64,000 bases of DNA from Nocardia arthritidis (lineage in GTDB: Bacteria; Actinomycetota; Actinomycetes; Mycobacteriales; Mycobacteriaceae). Positions 37,567-45,798 of this stretch are shown here, one piece after another. Made by a program: the position numbers and the translations under genes. Positions within the stretch are counted from its first letter, which is position 1, and the number at the start of each line of letters is the position of its first letter. The stretch lies in NCBI RefSeq assembly GCF_011801145.1, contig NZ_CP046172.1, positions 62,001 through 126,000 on the forward strand, written 5' to 3'. The notes under the pieces were generated by a model. It worked only from the letters and a program-made list of their open reading frames with translations, was not told the origin of the DNA and did no database searches.

Positions 37567-38208
37567 TCAGCGCACGCCGAGGCGCGCGAGCACATCCGCC
37601 TCTAGACCCGACAACTCGTTCGAGATCGAGGCGTGCACGGCGCGCCGCCGCGGTGTCGGCATCTGCTCGGCGGTCTGCACCGCGGCGGTCAGGCTGTTCA
37701 GCCGTTCCTTGGCGGCGGTGACGAACTTCTGCGCGTCGCCCTTTTCCGTGCCCTGCTCGCCGATTTTGCCAAGGGCCGCTTCGGTATTGGCGATGCGCGC
37801 CTGCAATTTGGCGCCGTGCCCGCTGAAATCGCCGAGCTGGTCGATGCCGATGCCGAGCTGATGCGCCCGCCGGGTATCGATCCGGCCGCGAATGAACGTC
37901 GCCGCCCGGTAGGCCAGCGGCGCGAGCACCGGGACCAGCACCCGCGCCACGCCGAGATACTTCTTCACCTGGCTCGCGCTGAACGGATCCCGCTCGGCCT
38001 TGGCCGCCGCCTTCAGCGCGGCCTTCTCCTCCGCCTGCAGGGTGGCGATCTGCTGCTTGGCGACCTTGCGGTTGGTCCGCGCCTCGGCGCGCTTGGCCTT
38101 GCGATCGTTCTTCGCGGTGAGTTTGGCCTCCAGCCCGGCCTTGTGCTTGAGGGCTTTCGCCTCGGCCCTGCGGCTCGGGCGCCGCTTGCGCTTCGTGAAC
38201 AACCCCAT
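37567..38208 (-). CDS. Basic coiled-coil protein, DUF6474-like
   Basis: A 213-residue protein. The first 75 residues are extremely rich in Lys, Arg and Ala (FTKRKRRPSRRAEAKALKHK) and predicted helical or coiled coil, then a hydrophobic stretch near 85-105 (YLGVARVLVPVLAPLAYRA) and a helical C-terminus. It matches what I recall of DUF6474. First gene of the run leading to YcnI, CopC and CopD, with 4-bp spacing to the next gene. A link to copper is not evident from the protein itself. Confidence 0.75.
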   Translation of the reverse strand: MGLFTKRKRRPSRRAEAKALKHKAGLEAKLTAKNDRKAKRAEARTNRKVAKQQIATLQAEEKAALKAAAKAERDPFSASQVKKYLGVARVLVPVLAPLAYRAATFIRGRIDTRRAHQLGIGIDQLGDFSGHGAKLQARIANTEAALGKIGEQGTEKGDAQKFVTAAKERLNSLTAAVQTAEQMPTPRRRAVHASISNELSGLEADVLARLGVR

Positions 38209-38431
38209 CTCGAAGGCCCTCCGTAATGCCTGTCTGCCCGGTGCACGCGGTTTGCGCTCACCCTAGCCGGTCGACGGGCTCGACCGTGCGCAGGTGTGCT
38301 CAGTTCGGTTGTACCCCGTGCGTTACACCACCCGCCCCGGCCGGTCGCGGCGGCGATATCGATCCCGCCCCGGGACCGCGTTGTGTCATGCGGTTCACGG
38401 GTTTGTCGGGGGTGGGGACCATACTGCTTAC

Positions 38432-40141
38432 GTGTATTCGGGTATTGATGACCGGGATGGTCGCGGCGACAACGGCGGAACCGACGAACGTTCGGCCGCC
38501 GTCGAACTCGCGCCGACGGCATACATCGATGCCCGCTCGCTGATCGGCTGCCGGCACCGCCTGCACCTGAACGCGACGCATCCGGACCTGCTCGCCGATG
38601 TCACGGAGGATGCGGGCGTGCGGCAGCGGCGCGAGGCCGCCGCGGCCCATCGGTCCCGGGTGCGCGATTCGCTCATCGGCGCCGATCCGGACGGCTGGGT
38701 GGTGATCGACCCGATGCTGCGCGCCGCGGACCGAGCCGCGGCCACCATGCTCGCGTGTGTCGAAGGGGCGCACCGCATTTGGGGCGGACTGCTGCCGCAG
38801 GAGCCGGATACCGGCCGTCGCGGCGGTTCGGAGATCCTGCTGCGCGACCTCGACCGCGGCGGATACATCCCGGTGATCGTGGTGAACCACAAGGTGACCG
38901 ATCCGCGTCAGCCGGAACCGGCCGACTTCCACCCGCTCACCTCCGATCCGTATCACTGGGATCCACAACCGGATCCGCATCGCAAACTGCGGCAGCAGCC
39001 GCGCGATCAGCAGCGCCTCGCACACCTGTACCGGATGCTGCAGCGGCACGGCCTGGCCAGTCCGGCGCTGGTCGGCGGCGTCATCGGCTACCACTTCGAC
39101 CGCATCCTGGTGCACGATCTCGGCCCCGTGCTCGCCGACTACGACCGCCGCTACGCGGACCGGATCGCGGTGGTGCGCGGCGAGGCGCCGACGGTTCCGT
39201 CGAAGGTGCCCGAATGCCGCCAGTGCCCGTGGTGGAACCGCAGCGTCGAGGGCCCGAGCTGCGAGGGCTGGCTCACCGAACACCACGATGTCAGCCTGGT
39301 CGCGCCCGGTTCGCGGGCCGAGGTGCTGCGCGGGCACGGCGTCGAGACCATCGAGGATCTGGCCGCGTGGTCCGCACCCGATCCCGACGACTGGCAGCAC
39401 GGCCCGTTCGGCGAGGCGGTGGTCACCGCGCGCGCCTGGCTGGCGGGCGCGCCGCTGGTGCGCCGGGTGCGGCCGATCACGGTGCAGCGCGCCGACGTCG
39501 AGGTCGATGTCGATCTCGAGAGCTTCCAGGAGTACGGCGCCTACCTGTGGGGCACGCTGCTCGACGGGGTGTACCGCCCCTTCGTCACCTGGGATCCGCT
39601 GCCCACCGAGGACGAGGGCCGCTCCTTCGGCGAGTTCTGGACCTGGTTGATGACGGTGCGCGCGCAGGCCGCCACCGCGGGGAAAACCTTTGCGGCGTAC
39701 TGCTATTCGCGCACCGCAGAGGACAAGTGGCTGTACGAGTCGGCCCGCAGGTTCGCCGGCCGCCCCGGCGTGCCCACCGTCGATCAGGTGCGCGCGTTCG
39801 TCGACGGGCCGGAGTGGGTGGATATGTTCCAGGCCGTCTCCGATCAGTTCATCTGCCCGAATGGCAAGGGGCTCAAGAAGATCGCCCCGGTGGCCGGATT
39901 CGCCTGGCGCGATCCGGAGGCAGGCGGCGAGGCGTCGATGAGCTGGTACCGCCAGGCTGTCGGCTACGACGGCCCGCCCGATCTGGGCCAGCGCACCCGG
40001 CTGCTCGAATACAACGAGGACGATGTGCGCGCCACCCGGGTGCTGCGCGAATGGATGAGCGAGCGGGCCGATGCCGAGGTGCCCGCGCTCGCCGATTTCG
40101 GACCGGGAGCGCCCGCCGAGGTTCCGCCCTCGGTCCGGTAG
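38432..40141 (+). CDS. TM0106-family RecB-like nuclease with Fe-S cysteines
   Basis: A 569-residue protein. The first Cys (SLIGCRHRLHL) and three later ones (ECRQCPWWNRSVEGPSC) form the four-Cys pattern of Cas4/AddB-type 4Fe-4S nucleases. Between them, GSEILLRDLDRGGYIPVIVVNHK is a degenerate PD-(D/E)XK core. The C-terminal half is an RNase H-like exonuclease (PF13482 type): VDVDLESFQEYGAYLWG gives the first acidic pair and LLEYNEDDVRATRVL the last Asp. The start is GTG 38432 (poor SD). Probably a DNA repair or degradation nuclease. Not linked here to any CRISPR or phage gene. Confidence 0.85.
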   Translation: MYSGIDDRDGRGDNGGTDERSAAVELAPTAYIDARSLIGCRHRLHLNATHPDLLADVTEDAGVRQRREAAAAHRSRVRDSLIGADPDGWVVIDPMLRAADRAAATMLACVEGAHRIWGGLLPQEPDTGRRGGSEILLRDLDRGGYIPVIVVNHKVTDPRQPEPADFHPLTSDPYHWDPQPDPHRKLRQQPRDQQRLAHLYRMLQRHGLASPALVGGVIGYHFDRILVHDLGPVLADYDRRYADRIAVVRGEAPTVPSKVPECRQCPWWNRSVEGPSCEGWLTEHHDVSLVAPGSRAEVLRGHGVETIEDLAAWSAPDPDDWQHGPFGEAVVTARAWLAGAPLVRRVRPITVQRADVEVDVDLESFQEYGAYLWGTLLDGVYRPFVTWDPLPTEDEGRSFGEFWTWLMTVRAQAATAGKTFAAYCYSRTAEDKWLYESARRFAGRPGVPTVDQVRAFVDGPEWVDMFQAVSDQFICPNGKGLKKIAPVAGFAWRDPEAGGEASMSWYRQAVGYDGPPDLGQRTRLLEYNEDDVRATRVLREWMSERADAEVPALADFGPGAPAEVPPSVR

Positions 40142-40169
40142 TCCGGCCGCCGCCCCCGCGCCTGACCCT

Positions 40170-40231
40170 AGGCTCTGTGTCGAAGTCCCATCGGCCACGG
40201 ATGCATCCGGCCGGACTTCGACACAGGGCCT
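40170..40231. repeat. 62-bp near-perfect palindrome before htpG
   Basis: Nineteen-base arms (40170-40188 and 40213-40231) pair with a single G-T mismatch around a 24-base loop; 14 central bases (CTGTGTCGAAGTCC) are perfect. It lies 28 bp after the nuclease stop and 26 bp before htpG. It is unlike CIRCE or HAIR heat-shock operators. The ends resemble IS terminal repeats (inference), but I see no target duplication. Confidence 0.6.
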
Positions 40232-40257
40232 CGCACGGCGGCGGTACCATCGCGACC

Positions 40258-42231
40258 GTGACAGAGCACGTCGAACAACTCGAGTTTCAGGCAGAGACTC
40301 ATCAGCTGCTCGAGCTGATGATCCATTCGGTCTACTCCAACAAGGACACGTTCCTGCGGGAGCTGATCTCGAACGCATCCGACGCGCTGGACAAGCTGCG
40401 GCTGGAGTCCTTCCGGGACAAGGATCTGCAAGTCGACACCACCGATCTGCACATCGAGCTGGCGGTCGACAAGGAGAACCGAGTTCTCACCGTCCGGGAC
40501 AACGGCATCGGAATGTCGCGCGCCGAGGTGGTCGATCTGATCGGCACCCTTGCCAAATCCGGCACCGCCGAATTGCGCAGGCAGCTGAACGAGGCCAAAG
40601 CTGCCGCGGCGGCCAGCAATGTCGACCCAGCGGAGCTGATCGGTCAATTCGGCATCGGCTTCTACTCGACCTTCATGGTCGCCGACAAGGTCGTCCTGAC
40701 CACCCGCCGCGCCGGCGAAACCGCAGGCACCAAATGGGAATCGGCCGCGGGCAGCTCGACATACACCATCGAGGAGCTGGCCGAGGCCCCGCAGGGCACC
40801 GCGGTGACCCTGCACCTCAAGCCGGTCGACGAGGACGATCACCTCTTCGACTACACCCAGGAGTGGAAGCTCCGGGAGATCGTCAAGAAGTACTCCGATT
40901 TCATCGCCTGGCCGGTCCGCATGCAGGTGGAGCGGACCGTCACCGAGGGTGAGGGCGAGGACAAGAAGGAGACGACGGTCCTCGAGGATCAGACCCTCAA
41001 CTCGATGAAGGCGCTGTGGACGCGCCCGAGGAGCGAGGTCTCCGATGAGGAGTACAAGGAGTTCTACAAGCATGTCAGCCACGCCTGGGACGATCCGCTG
41101 GAGATCATCCCGCTGAAGGCCGAGGGCACCTTCGAATATCAAGCGCTGCTTTTCCTTCCGTCGCACGCGCCGTTCGATCTGTTCATGCGCGAGCACAAGC
41201 GCGGCGTGCAGCTCTACGTCAAGCGGGTGTTCATCATGGACAACTGCGAGGAGCTGATGCCGGAGTACCTGCGGTTCGTCAAGGGTGTCGTCGACGCGCA
41301 GGACCTGTCGCTCAACGTCTCTCGCGAAATCCTGCAGCAGGACCGGCAGATCCAGATGATCCGCAAGCGCCTGGTGAGGAAGGTGCTGTCCACGGTCAAG
41401 GATCTGCAGGGCGCGGACGATCAGGAGAAGTACCAGACGTTCTGGAAGGAGTTCGGCCGCGTCCTCAAGGAGGGCCTGCTGTCGGACTTCGACAACCGCG
41501 ACACCATCCTGCAGGTGTCCTCGTTCGCCTCCACCAACTCGACCGATGAGCTCACCACGCTCGCGCAGTACATCGAGCGGATGAAGGACGGTCAGGACAA
41601 GATCTACTACATGACCGGTGAATCCCGGCAGCAGATCGAAGCCTCGCCGCACCTGGAGGCGTTCAAGGCCAAGGGTTTCGAGGTGCTCGTGCTCACCGAC
41701 CCGGTCGACGAGATGTGGGTCGGTTCGGTGCCGGAGTTCGACGGCAAGCATTTCCAGTCGATCGCCAAGGGCGAGGTCGATCTGGAGACCGAGGAGGAGA
41801 AGAAGGCCTCCGAGACGCTGCGCGAACAGCAGGACAAGGAGTTCGCCGATGTGCTCGGCTGGCTCGGCAAGACCCTGGAGTCGAACGTCAAGGAGGTGCG
41901 CCTGACCTCGCGGCTCACCACCTCGCCCGCCTGTCTGGTCGGCGACGTCTTCGATTTCACGCCGCAGCTGGAGCGCATGTATCGGGCGTCCGGTCAGGCG
42001 CTGCCCGAGTCCAAGCGGATCCTGGAGTTGAACCCGACCCATCCGCTGGTCACCGGTCTGCGCGACGCGTACGCCGCGAAGAAGGCGGACGCCGACGCGG
42101 ATTCGGCGCCCGAACTCGCGGAAACCGCTGAACTCCTTTACGGCACAGCGGTTCTCGCCGAGGGCGGCGAGCTGAAGGATCCGGCGCACTTCGCGCACAT
42201 CCTCACCAACCGGCTCACCCGCACTCTCTGA
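40258..42231 (+). CDS. htpG: Molecular chaperone HtpG (Hsp90)
   Basis: A 657-residue Hsp90. The GHKL ATPase domain has motif I ELISNASDALDKLR near residue 35, motif II DNGIGMSRAEV near 81, and GQFGIGFYSTFMVADKV near 128. The middle domain (about 235-500) carries LYVKRVFIMDNCEELMPEYLRF and SLNVSREILQQ with the catalytic Arg. The C-terminal dimerisation domain ends near SKRILELNPTHPL. Start GTG at 40258. It folds or remodels stress-damaged client proteins in the cytoplasm. The promoter region is dominated by the 62-bp palindrome. Confidence 0.97.
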   Translation: MTEHVEQLEFQAETHQLLELMIHSVYSNKDTFLRELISNASDALDKLRLESFRDKDLQVDTTDLHIELAVDKENRVLTVRDNGIGMSRAEVVDLIGTLAKSGTAELRRQLNEAKAAAAASNVDPAELIGQFGIGFYSTFMVADKVVLTTRRAGETAGTKWESAAGSSTYTIEELAEAPQGTAVTLHLKPVDEDDHLFDYTQEWKLREIVKKYSDFIAWPVRMQVERTVTEGEGEDKKETTVLEDQTLNSMKALWTRPRSEVSDEEYKEFYKHVSHAWDDPLEIIPLKAEGTFEYQALLFLPSHAPFDLFMREHKRGVQLYVKRVFIMDNCEELMPEYLRFVKGVVDAQDLSLNVSREILQQDRQIQMIRKRLVRKVLSTVKDLQGADDQEKYQTFWKEFGRVLKEGLLSDFDNRDTILQVSSFASTNSTDELTTLAQYIERMKDGQDKIYYMTGESRQQIEASPHLEAFKAKGFEVLVLTDPVDEMWVGSVPEFDGKHFQSIAKGEVDLETEEEKKASETLREQQDKEFADVLGWLGKTLESNVKEVRLTSRLTTSPACLVGDVFDFTPQLERMYRASGQALPESKRILELNPTHPLVTGLRDAYAAKKADADADSAPELAETAELLYGTAVLAEGGELKDPAHFAHILTNRLTRTL

Positions 42232-42239
42232 CGGGCGGC

Positions 42240-42270
42240 TGCGGCGGGGTGTGACGACCACCCCGCCGCA
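42240..42270 (+). terminator. htpG terminator
   Basis: Twelve-base arms TGCGGCGGGGTG and CACCCCGCCGCA with a 7-base loop start 8 bp after the htpG stop. Confidence 0.8.
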
Positions 42271-42275
42271 TAACA

Positions 42276-42287
42276 CCGACCGGTCGG
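42276..42287. promoter_or_regulatory. Perfect 12-bp palindrome upstream of methyltransferase
   Basis: CCGACCGGTCGG is a perfect palindrome about 93 bp before the methyltransferase start and could be an operator. Confidence 0.35.
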
Positions 42288-42379
42288 AACGTCAAGCGCT
42301 ACAGCAATATTCGGGTCGGTTTGTGGTTGCAAAAGGCGTCTCGCGGTTAGCCTTGGGCGGTCGAAAGGATCGCCAGCAC

Positions 42380-43198
42380 ATGTGCGCAAACCCGCTCGCC
42401 GTCGCCGAACCCTGGGATCTCGTGGCCGATGGCTACGCCGAATTCGCCCCGGCAATCATGCAGCCATTCTCGGCGCGCGCACTGGAATTCGCTGCGCTGA
42501 CGGCGGATTCGCGCATCGTCGACGTCGCCGCGGGCACCGGCATGCTGAGCCTGCTCGCGGCGCCGCGGGTGGCCGAGGTGCACGCGGTGGACTTCTCGAC
42601 GCCGATGATCGATCGGCTGCGCGCCGCGGCGCGCGCGGCGGGCCTGACCAATATCCAGGCCTCGGTCGGTGACGGGCAGGCGCTGCCGCTCGCGAGCGAC
42701 CGGTTCGACGCGGCCTTCTCGATGTTCGGGCTGATGTTCTTTCCGGTGCGCGCCAAGGGTTTTGCTGAATTGTTCCGGGTGCTGCGGCCGGGCGGGACGG
42801 CCGTGGTGTCCAGTTGGGCTCCGGTGCTGGAATCGCCGCTGATGCGGTTGATGTTCGGCGCGGTGCACGCGGCGGATCCGGCGATCCAGGAACCGCAGCC
42901 GAACTATCTGAGCCTGGAGAATCCGGAGATCTTCGAATCCGAAATGCGCAGAGCGGGTTTCGAGGCCGTCTCGATTCAGCGGCACACCGGTTCGGTCGTC
43001 TTCACCGACGGGGACGACATGTTCGAGACCATCGCCCGCAGCAACGCGGCGCTGTTGCTGTTGCGCCGCCGGATCGGCGAGCAGCTGTGGGCCGAGCGCG
43101 CCGCCGTGATGCGGGCCTACCTGGCCGAGCACTACCGCCCCAACCATCCCCTTTCCACCACCGCATTCCTCGGCATCGGACACAAACCGGAGAGCTGA
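42380..43198 (+). CDS. Class I SAM-dependent methyltransferase
   Basis: A 272-residue protein with an N-terminal SAM-binding fold: IVDVAAGTGMLSLLAA (motif I) near residue 55, VHAVDFSTPMIDRLRAAA (motif II), GDGQALPLASDRFDAAFSMFGLMFF (motif III/IV) and LFRVLRPGGTAVVSSWAP (motif V) near 135-150. It is a UbiE/MenG-like type 11 methyltransferase. The ATG at 42380 has GAAAGGA upstream, preferred over an ATG-like frame start at 42251 within the terminator. Substrate unknown. Confidence 0.93.
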   Translation: MCANPLAVAEPWDLVADGYAEFAPAIMQPFSARALEFAALTADSRIVDVAAGTGMLSLLAAPRVAEVHAVDFSTPMIDRLRAAARAAGLTNIQASVGDGQALPLASDRFDAAFSMFGLMFFPVRAKGFAELFRVLRPGGTAVVSSWAPVLESPLMRLMFGAVHAADPAIQEPQPNYLSLENPEIFESEMRRAGFEAVSIQRHTGSVVFTDGDDMFETIARSNAALLLLRRRIGEQLWAERAAVMRAYLAEHYRPNHPLSTTAFLGIGHKPES

Positions 43199-43250
43199 GA
43201 CGACGAAGGCCGCCGCGCCCATCCGGTCGTGGCGGCCCTGTTCGATCGGT

Positions 43251-44018
43251 TTAGCGCGGCGCCATACGCAGCGCGCCATCCATCCGGATGGTCTCGCCGT
43301 TGAGGTAGTCGTGCCGGACGATGTACTCGGACAGCTGGGCGTATTCGTCCGGGCGGCCGAGCCGGGACGGGAACGGAACGCCTGCCTCGAGTCCCTTGCG
43401 GTATTCCTCGGTGACCCCGGCCAGCATCGGCGTGTCGATGATGCCGGGCGCGATGGTGTTGACGCGGATGCCGAACTGCGCAAGATCGCGCGCGGCGGGC
43501 ACGGTCATACCGTGCACGCCACCCTTGGAGGCCGAGTAGGCGATCTGGCCGATCTGGCCCTCGAACGCGGCGACCGATGCGGTGTTGATGATGACGCCGC
43601 GCTGGCCGTATTCGTCGACGGCGTCGGTCTTGGCGATGGCGTCGGCGGCCAGCCGCATGACGTTGAAGGTGCCGAGCAGGTTCACGGTGATGACGGTGCG
43701 GAACAGCTCCAGATCGTGCGGGCCGTTCTTGGACAGGATGCGCCCGGCCCAGCCGACGCCCGCGCAGTTGACGACGATGCGCAGCGGCGTACCGGACTCG
43801 ACCACCCTGGCGACCGCGGCGCCGACCTCGTCACCGCTGGTGACATCGGATGCGATCAGTGTGACGCCGGCGGGCACGCTGTCGCCGGCCCGCTCGATCG
43901 ACTGCGGCACGTCGAGGCCGAATACGGTGGCGCCCAGATCGGCGAAGCGCTTGGCGGTGGCGGCGCCCAAACCGGATGCGGCTCCGGTGACTATGGCGGC
44001 GGAACCCGAAATCTCCAC
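43251..44018 (-). CDS. SDR oxidoreductase, 3-hydroxyacyl-CoA dehydrogenase type
   Basis: A 255-residue short-chain dehydrogenase. The NAD site is VTGAASGLGAATA near residue 12; NCAGVGWAG near 85; catalytic Ser in NTASVAAFEGQ, then YSASKGG (Tyr and Lys) near 158-162. It closely resembles the type II 3-hydroxyacyl-CoA dehydrogenase group. The GTG at 44018 has GAGAGGACC in front; an upstream GTG at 44039 is possible. Divergent from a second SDR. Probably acts in fatty-acid or branched-chain acyl-CoA turnover. Confidence 0.93.
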   Translation of the reverse strand: MEISGSAAIVTGAASGLGAATAKRFADLGATVFGLDVPQSIERAGDSVPAGVTLIASDVTSGDEVGAAVARVVESGTPLRIVVNCAGVGWAGRILSKNGPHDLELFRTVITVNLLGTFNVMRLAADAIAKTDAVDEYGQRGVIINTASVAAFEGQIGQIAYSASKGGVHGMTVPAARDLAQFGIRVNTIAPGIIDTPMLAGVTEEYRKGLEAGVPFPSRLGRPDEYAQLSEYIVRHDYLNGETIRMDGALRMAPR

Positions 44019-44155
44019 GATGGTCCTCTCATTCGTGACAGCCAGTTGGCCCTTCGTCAATTGCACCCTAACGGGCACCGTCGACGAAGTCGTCCGCAGA
44101 CCCGCGCACGGCTGGGGCGAAGATGGCGGACCTTCCGGAGGACCGGAAATTTATT

Positions 44156-44175
44156 TGCGAACATATCTGTTCACA
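44156..44175. promoter_or_regulatory. Candidate operator TGCGAACATATCTGTTCACA
   Basis: GAACA-N4-TGTTC with symmetric TG and CA at the outer ends gives 14 paired positions over 20 bp. It lies 17 bp before the SDR start at 44193 and could be bound by the TetR protein encoded downstream. Confidence 0.55.
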
Positions 44176-44192
44176 GGTGGTACCGTCCAGCT

Positions 44193-45071
44193 ATGACGTT
44201 GTTGTCCCGGGCGACCGTAGCCGGGCGCAAAATCCTGATCACCGGTGCGGCGCGGGGGATCGGTGCGGTGCTGGCCAGGCAGCTGTACGCGAGCGGGGCG
44301 CAGGTGGCGCTGCTGGGGCTGGAGCCGGAACTGCTCGCCGAGGTGGCGCGCGAATGCGGTGACGCACCGTGGCGCTACTGCGATGTCGGCGACCTGACCC
44401 AGGTGGACCGGGTAGTCACCACTCTGGTCGCCGAACTCGGCGGGCTCGATGTCGTCGTCGCCAATGCCGGTGTGGCCAGGCAACTTCCACTCATCGGCGG
44501 CGATCCGCGGGTGCTGGAGGAAACCCTCGCGGTCAATGTGCTCGGCGTCTACTACACGCTGCGCGCCGCCGGACCGTATATCGGCCACCAGGACGGCTAC
44601 GCGCTCATCGTCTCCTCGCTGGCCGCCGCGGTGAATCTGCCGCTGGCCGGCGCGTACAGCGCGTCGAAGGCCGCGGCCGAGGCGCTCGGCCACACCCTGC
44701 GCAACGAGATCCGGCACACCGGGGCCAAGGTCGGCCTCGCGTACTTCGCCGAACTGGATACCGAGATGACCACTACTGGTTTCGGCACCGCCGCCGCGCA
44801 TGCCATCCTCGGCCGCGAGACGGTCTCCGGTGTCGCACCGCTCGGCCCCGCCATCGACGGACTCGAACGCGCCATCGCGCGGCGCAAGCGCCGGGTGGTC
44901 TCGCCGTGGTGGGTCGCGGTGGCGCTGCCGCTGCGGCCGCTGGTCCAGTTGGCGGTCGATTTCTCGCTGCGCCGCGGGGTGGCCCGGGGCCTCGATATCG
45001 CACGCGCCGAAGACGCACCCTTCACCACCGATCAGCCCGCGCGACCCCGCAGAATGGAACGGCCCGCCTGA
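44193..45071 (+). CDS. SDR family oxidoreductase with C-terminal membrane-binding segment
   Basis: A 292-residue short-chain dehydrogenase: ILITGAARGIGAVLARQL near residue 15, VVANAGVA near 88, SSLAAAV then YSASKAAAEALGHTL near 148-160 for the catalytic Tyr and Lys. The last 60 residues have a hydrophobic stretch (VVSPWWVAVALPLRPLVQLAVDF) typical of SDRs acting on lipids in Mycobacteriales. The ATG at 44193 follows the operator closely. Followed 31 bp later by a TetR gene; together they look like a self-regulated unit. Confidence 0.9.
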   Translation: MTLLSRATVAGRKILITGAARGIGAVLARQLYASGAQVALLGLEPELLAEVARECGDAPWRYCDVGDLTQVDRVVTTLVAELGGLDVVVANAGVARQLPLIGGDPRVLEETLAVNVLGVYYTLRAAGPYIGHQDGYALIVSSLAAAVNLPLAGAYSASKAAAEALGHTLRNEIRHTGAKVGLAYFAELDTEMTTTGFGTAAAHAILGRETVSGVAPLGPAIDGLERAIARRKRRVVSPWWVAVALPLRPLVQLAVDFSLRRGVARGLDIARAEDAPFTTDQPARPRRMERPA

Positions 45072-45102
45072 GGCCGGGCAGTTCGGAAAGGGCGTGGAAC
45101 AG

Positions 45103-45798
45103 ATGACCGAATCGGGCAGCAACGCCCGCCAACTCCCGCGCGGCAGGCACGGACTGCCGCGCGAACAGGTGATCGCGTCGCAGCGCGAGCGGATCCTGGA
45201 CGCGATGGCGGCCGCGATGGCCGAAAACGGTTACGTCGGAACGTCTGTCGCGGCGATCCTGAAACGGGCCGGTGTCTCCAGGGAGACCTTCTACGAGCAG
45301 TTCCGCTCGAAGGAGGATTGTTTCGAGGCCGCTTACGAGCGCGCCGTCGGCCTGATGCTCGGCCGCATCGCCGAGGCGGCCGACCCGCCCGCCGCCGAAC
45401 CGGTCGCGCCATCCGACGATCCGGACCGGATCGAGCGGATCCTCGGCGCCTACCTCGACGGGCTGGTCGCCGAACCCGCCTATGCCAGGCTGTTTCTCGT
45501 CGAGGTGTACGCGGTCGGTTCGCGTGCGGTGGCCCGCAGGGCCGAACTGCAGGAGGCGTTCGTCGAACTGGTCTGCGATGTCCTCGGCGCCCGATCCGAG
45601 CAGCAGCGCTTCGCCTGTCAGACGCTGGCCGCCGCGCTCAGTTCGATGGTCACCGCGCGGATCGCGGCCGACGATCTGAATGGTCTTCGGGCGCTGCGGG
45701 AACCGCTGCTCGATCTGGTTCGGCGAAGTGGGGAGCTGTACGGGACGGCCCAGTCGCGTCCCGGTGTTGCCCTGCCATCCCCGAGCGTGCGCGCCTGA
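45103..45798 (+). CDS. TetR family regulator
   Basis: A 231-residue regulator. The helix-turn-helix lies at about 22-70: ASQRERILDAMAAAMAENGY, then TSVAAILKRAGVSRETFYEQFRSKEDCF. A helical ligand domain follows. Start is ATG 45103; GTG 45094 is also possible after GGAAAGG. It probably controls the SDR gene upstream through the operator at 44156. Its 3' end overlaps the convergent GDT1-type gene by 149 bp. Confidence 0.9.
   Translation: MTESGSNARQLPRGRHGLPREQVIASQRERILDAMAAAMAENGYVGTSVAAILKRAGVSRETFYEQFRSKEDCFEAAYERAVGLMLGRIAEAADPPAAEPVAPSDDPDRIERILGAYLDGLVAEPAYARLFLVEVYAVGSRAVARRAELQEAFVELVCDVLGARSEQQRFACQTLAAALSSMVTARIAADDLNGLRALREPLLDLVRRSGELYGTAQSRPGVALPSPSVRA

Noticed and set aside
38432..40141. 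cas4 gene
   Set aside because: The Cys pattern is shared with RecB-like TM0106 proteins; the long RNase H-type C-terminus and lack of a CRISPR locus argue against Cas4.
40168..42276. A 702-codon minus-strand frame opposite htpG
   Set aside because: Composition and full overlap with an unmistakable Hsp90 gene show it is a shadow.
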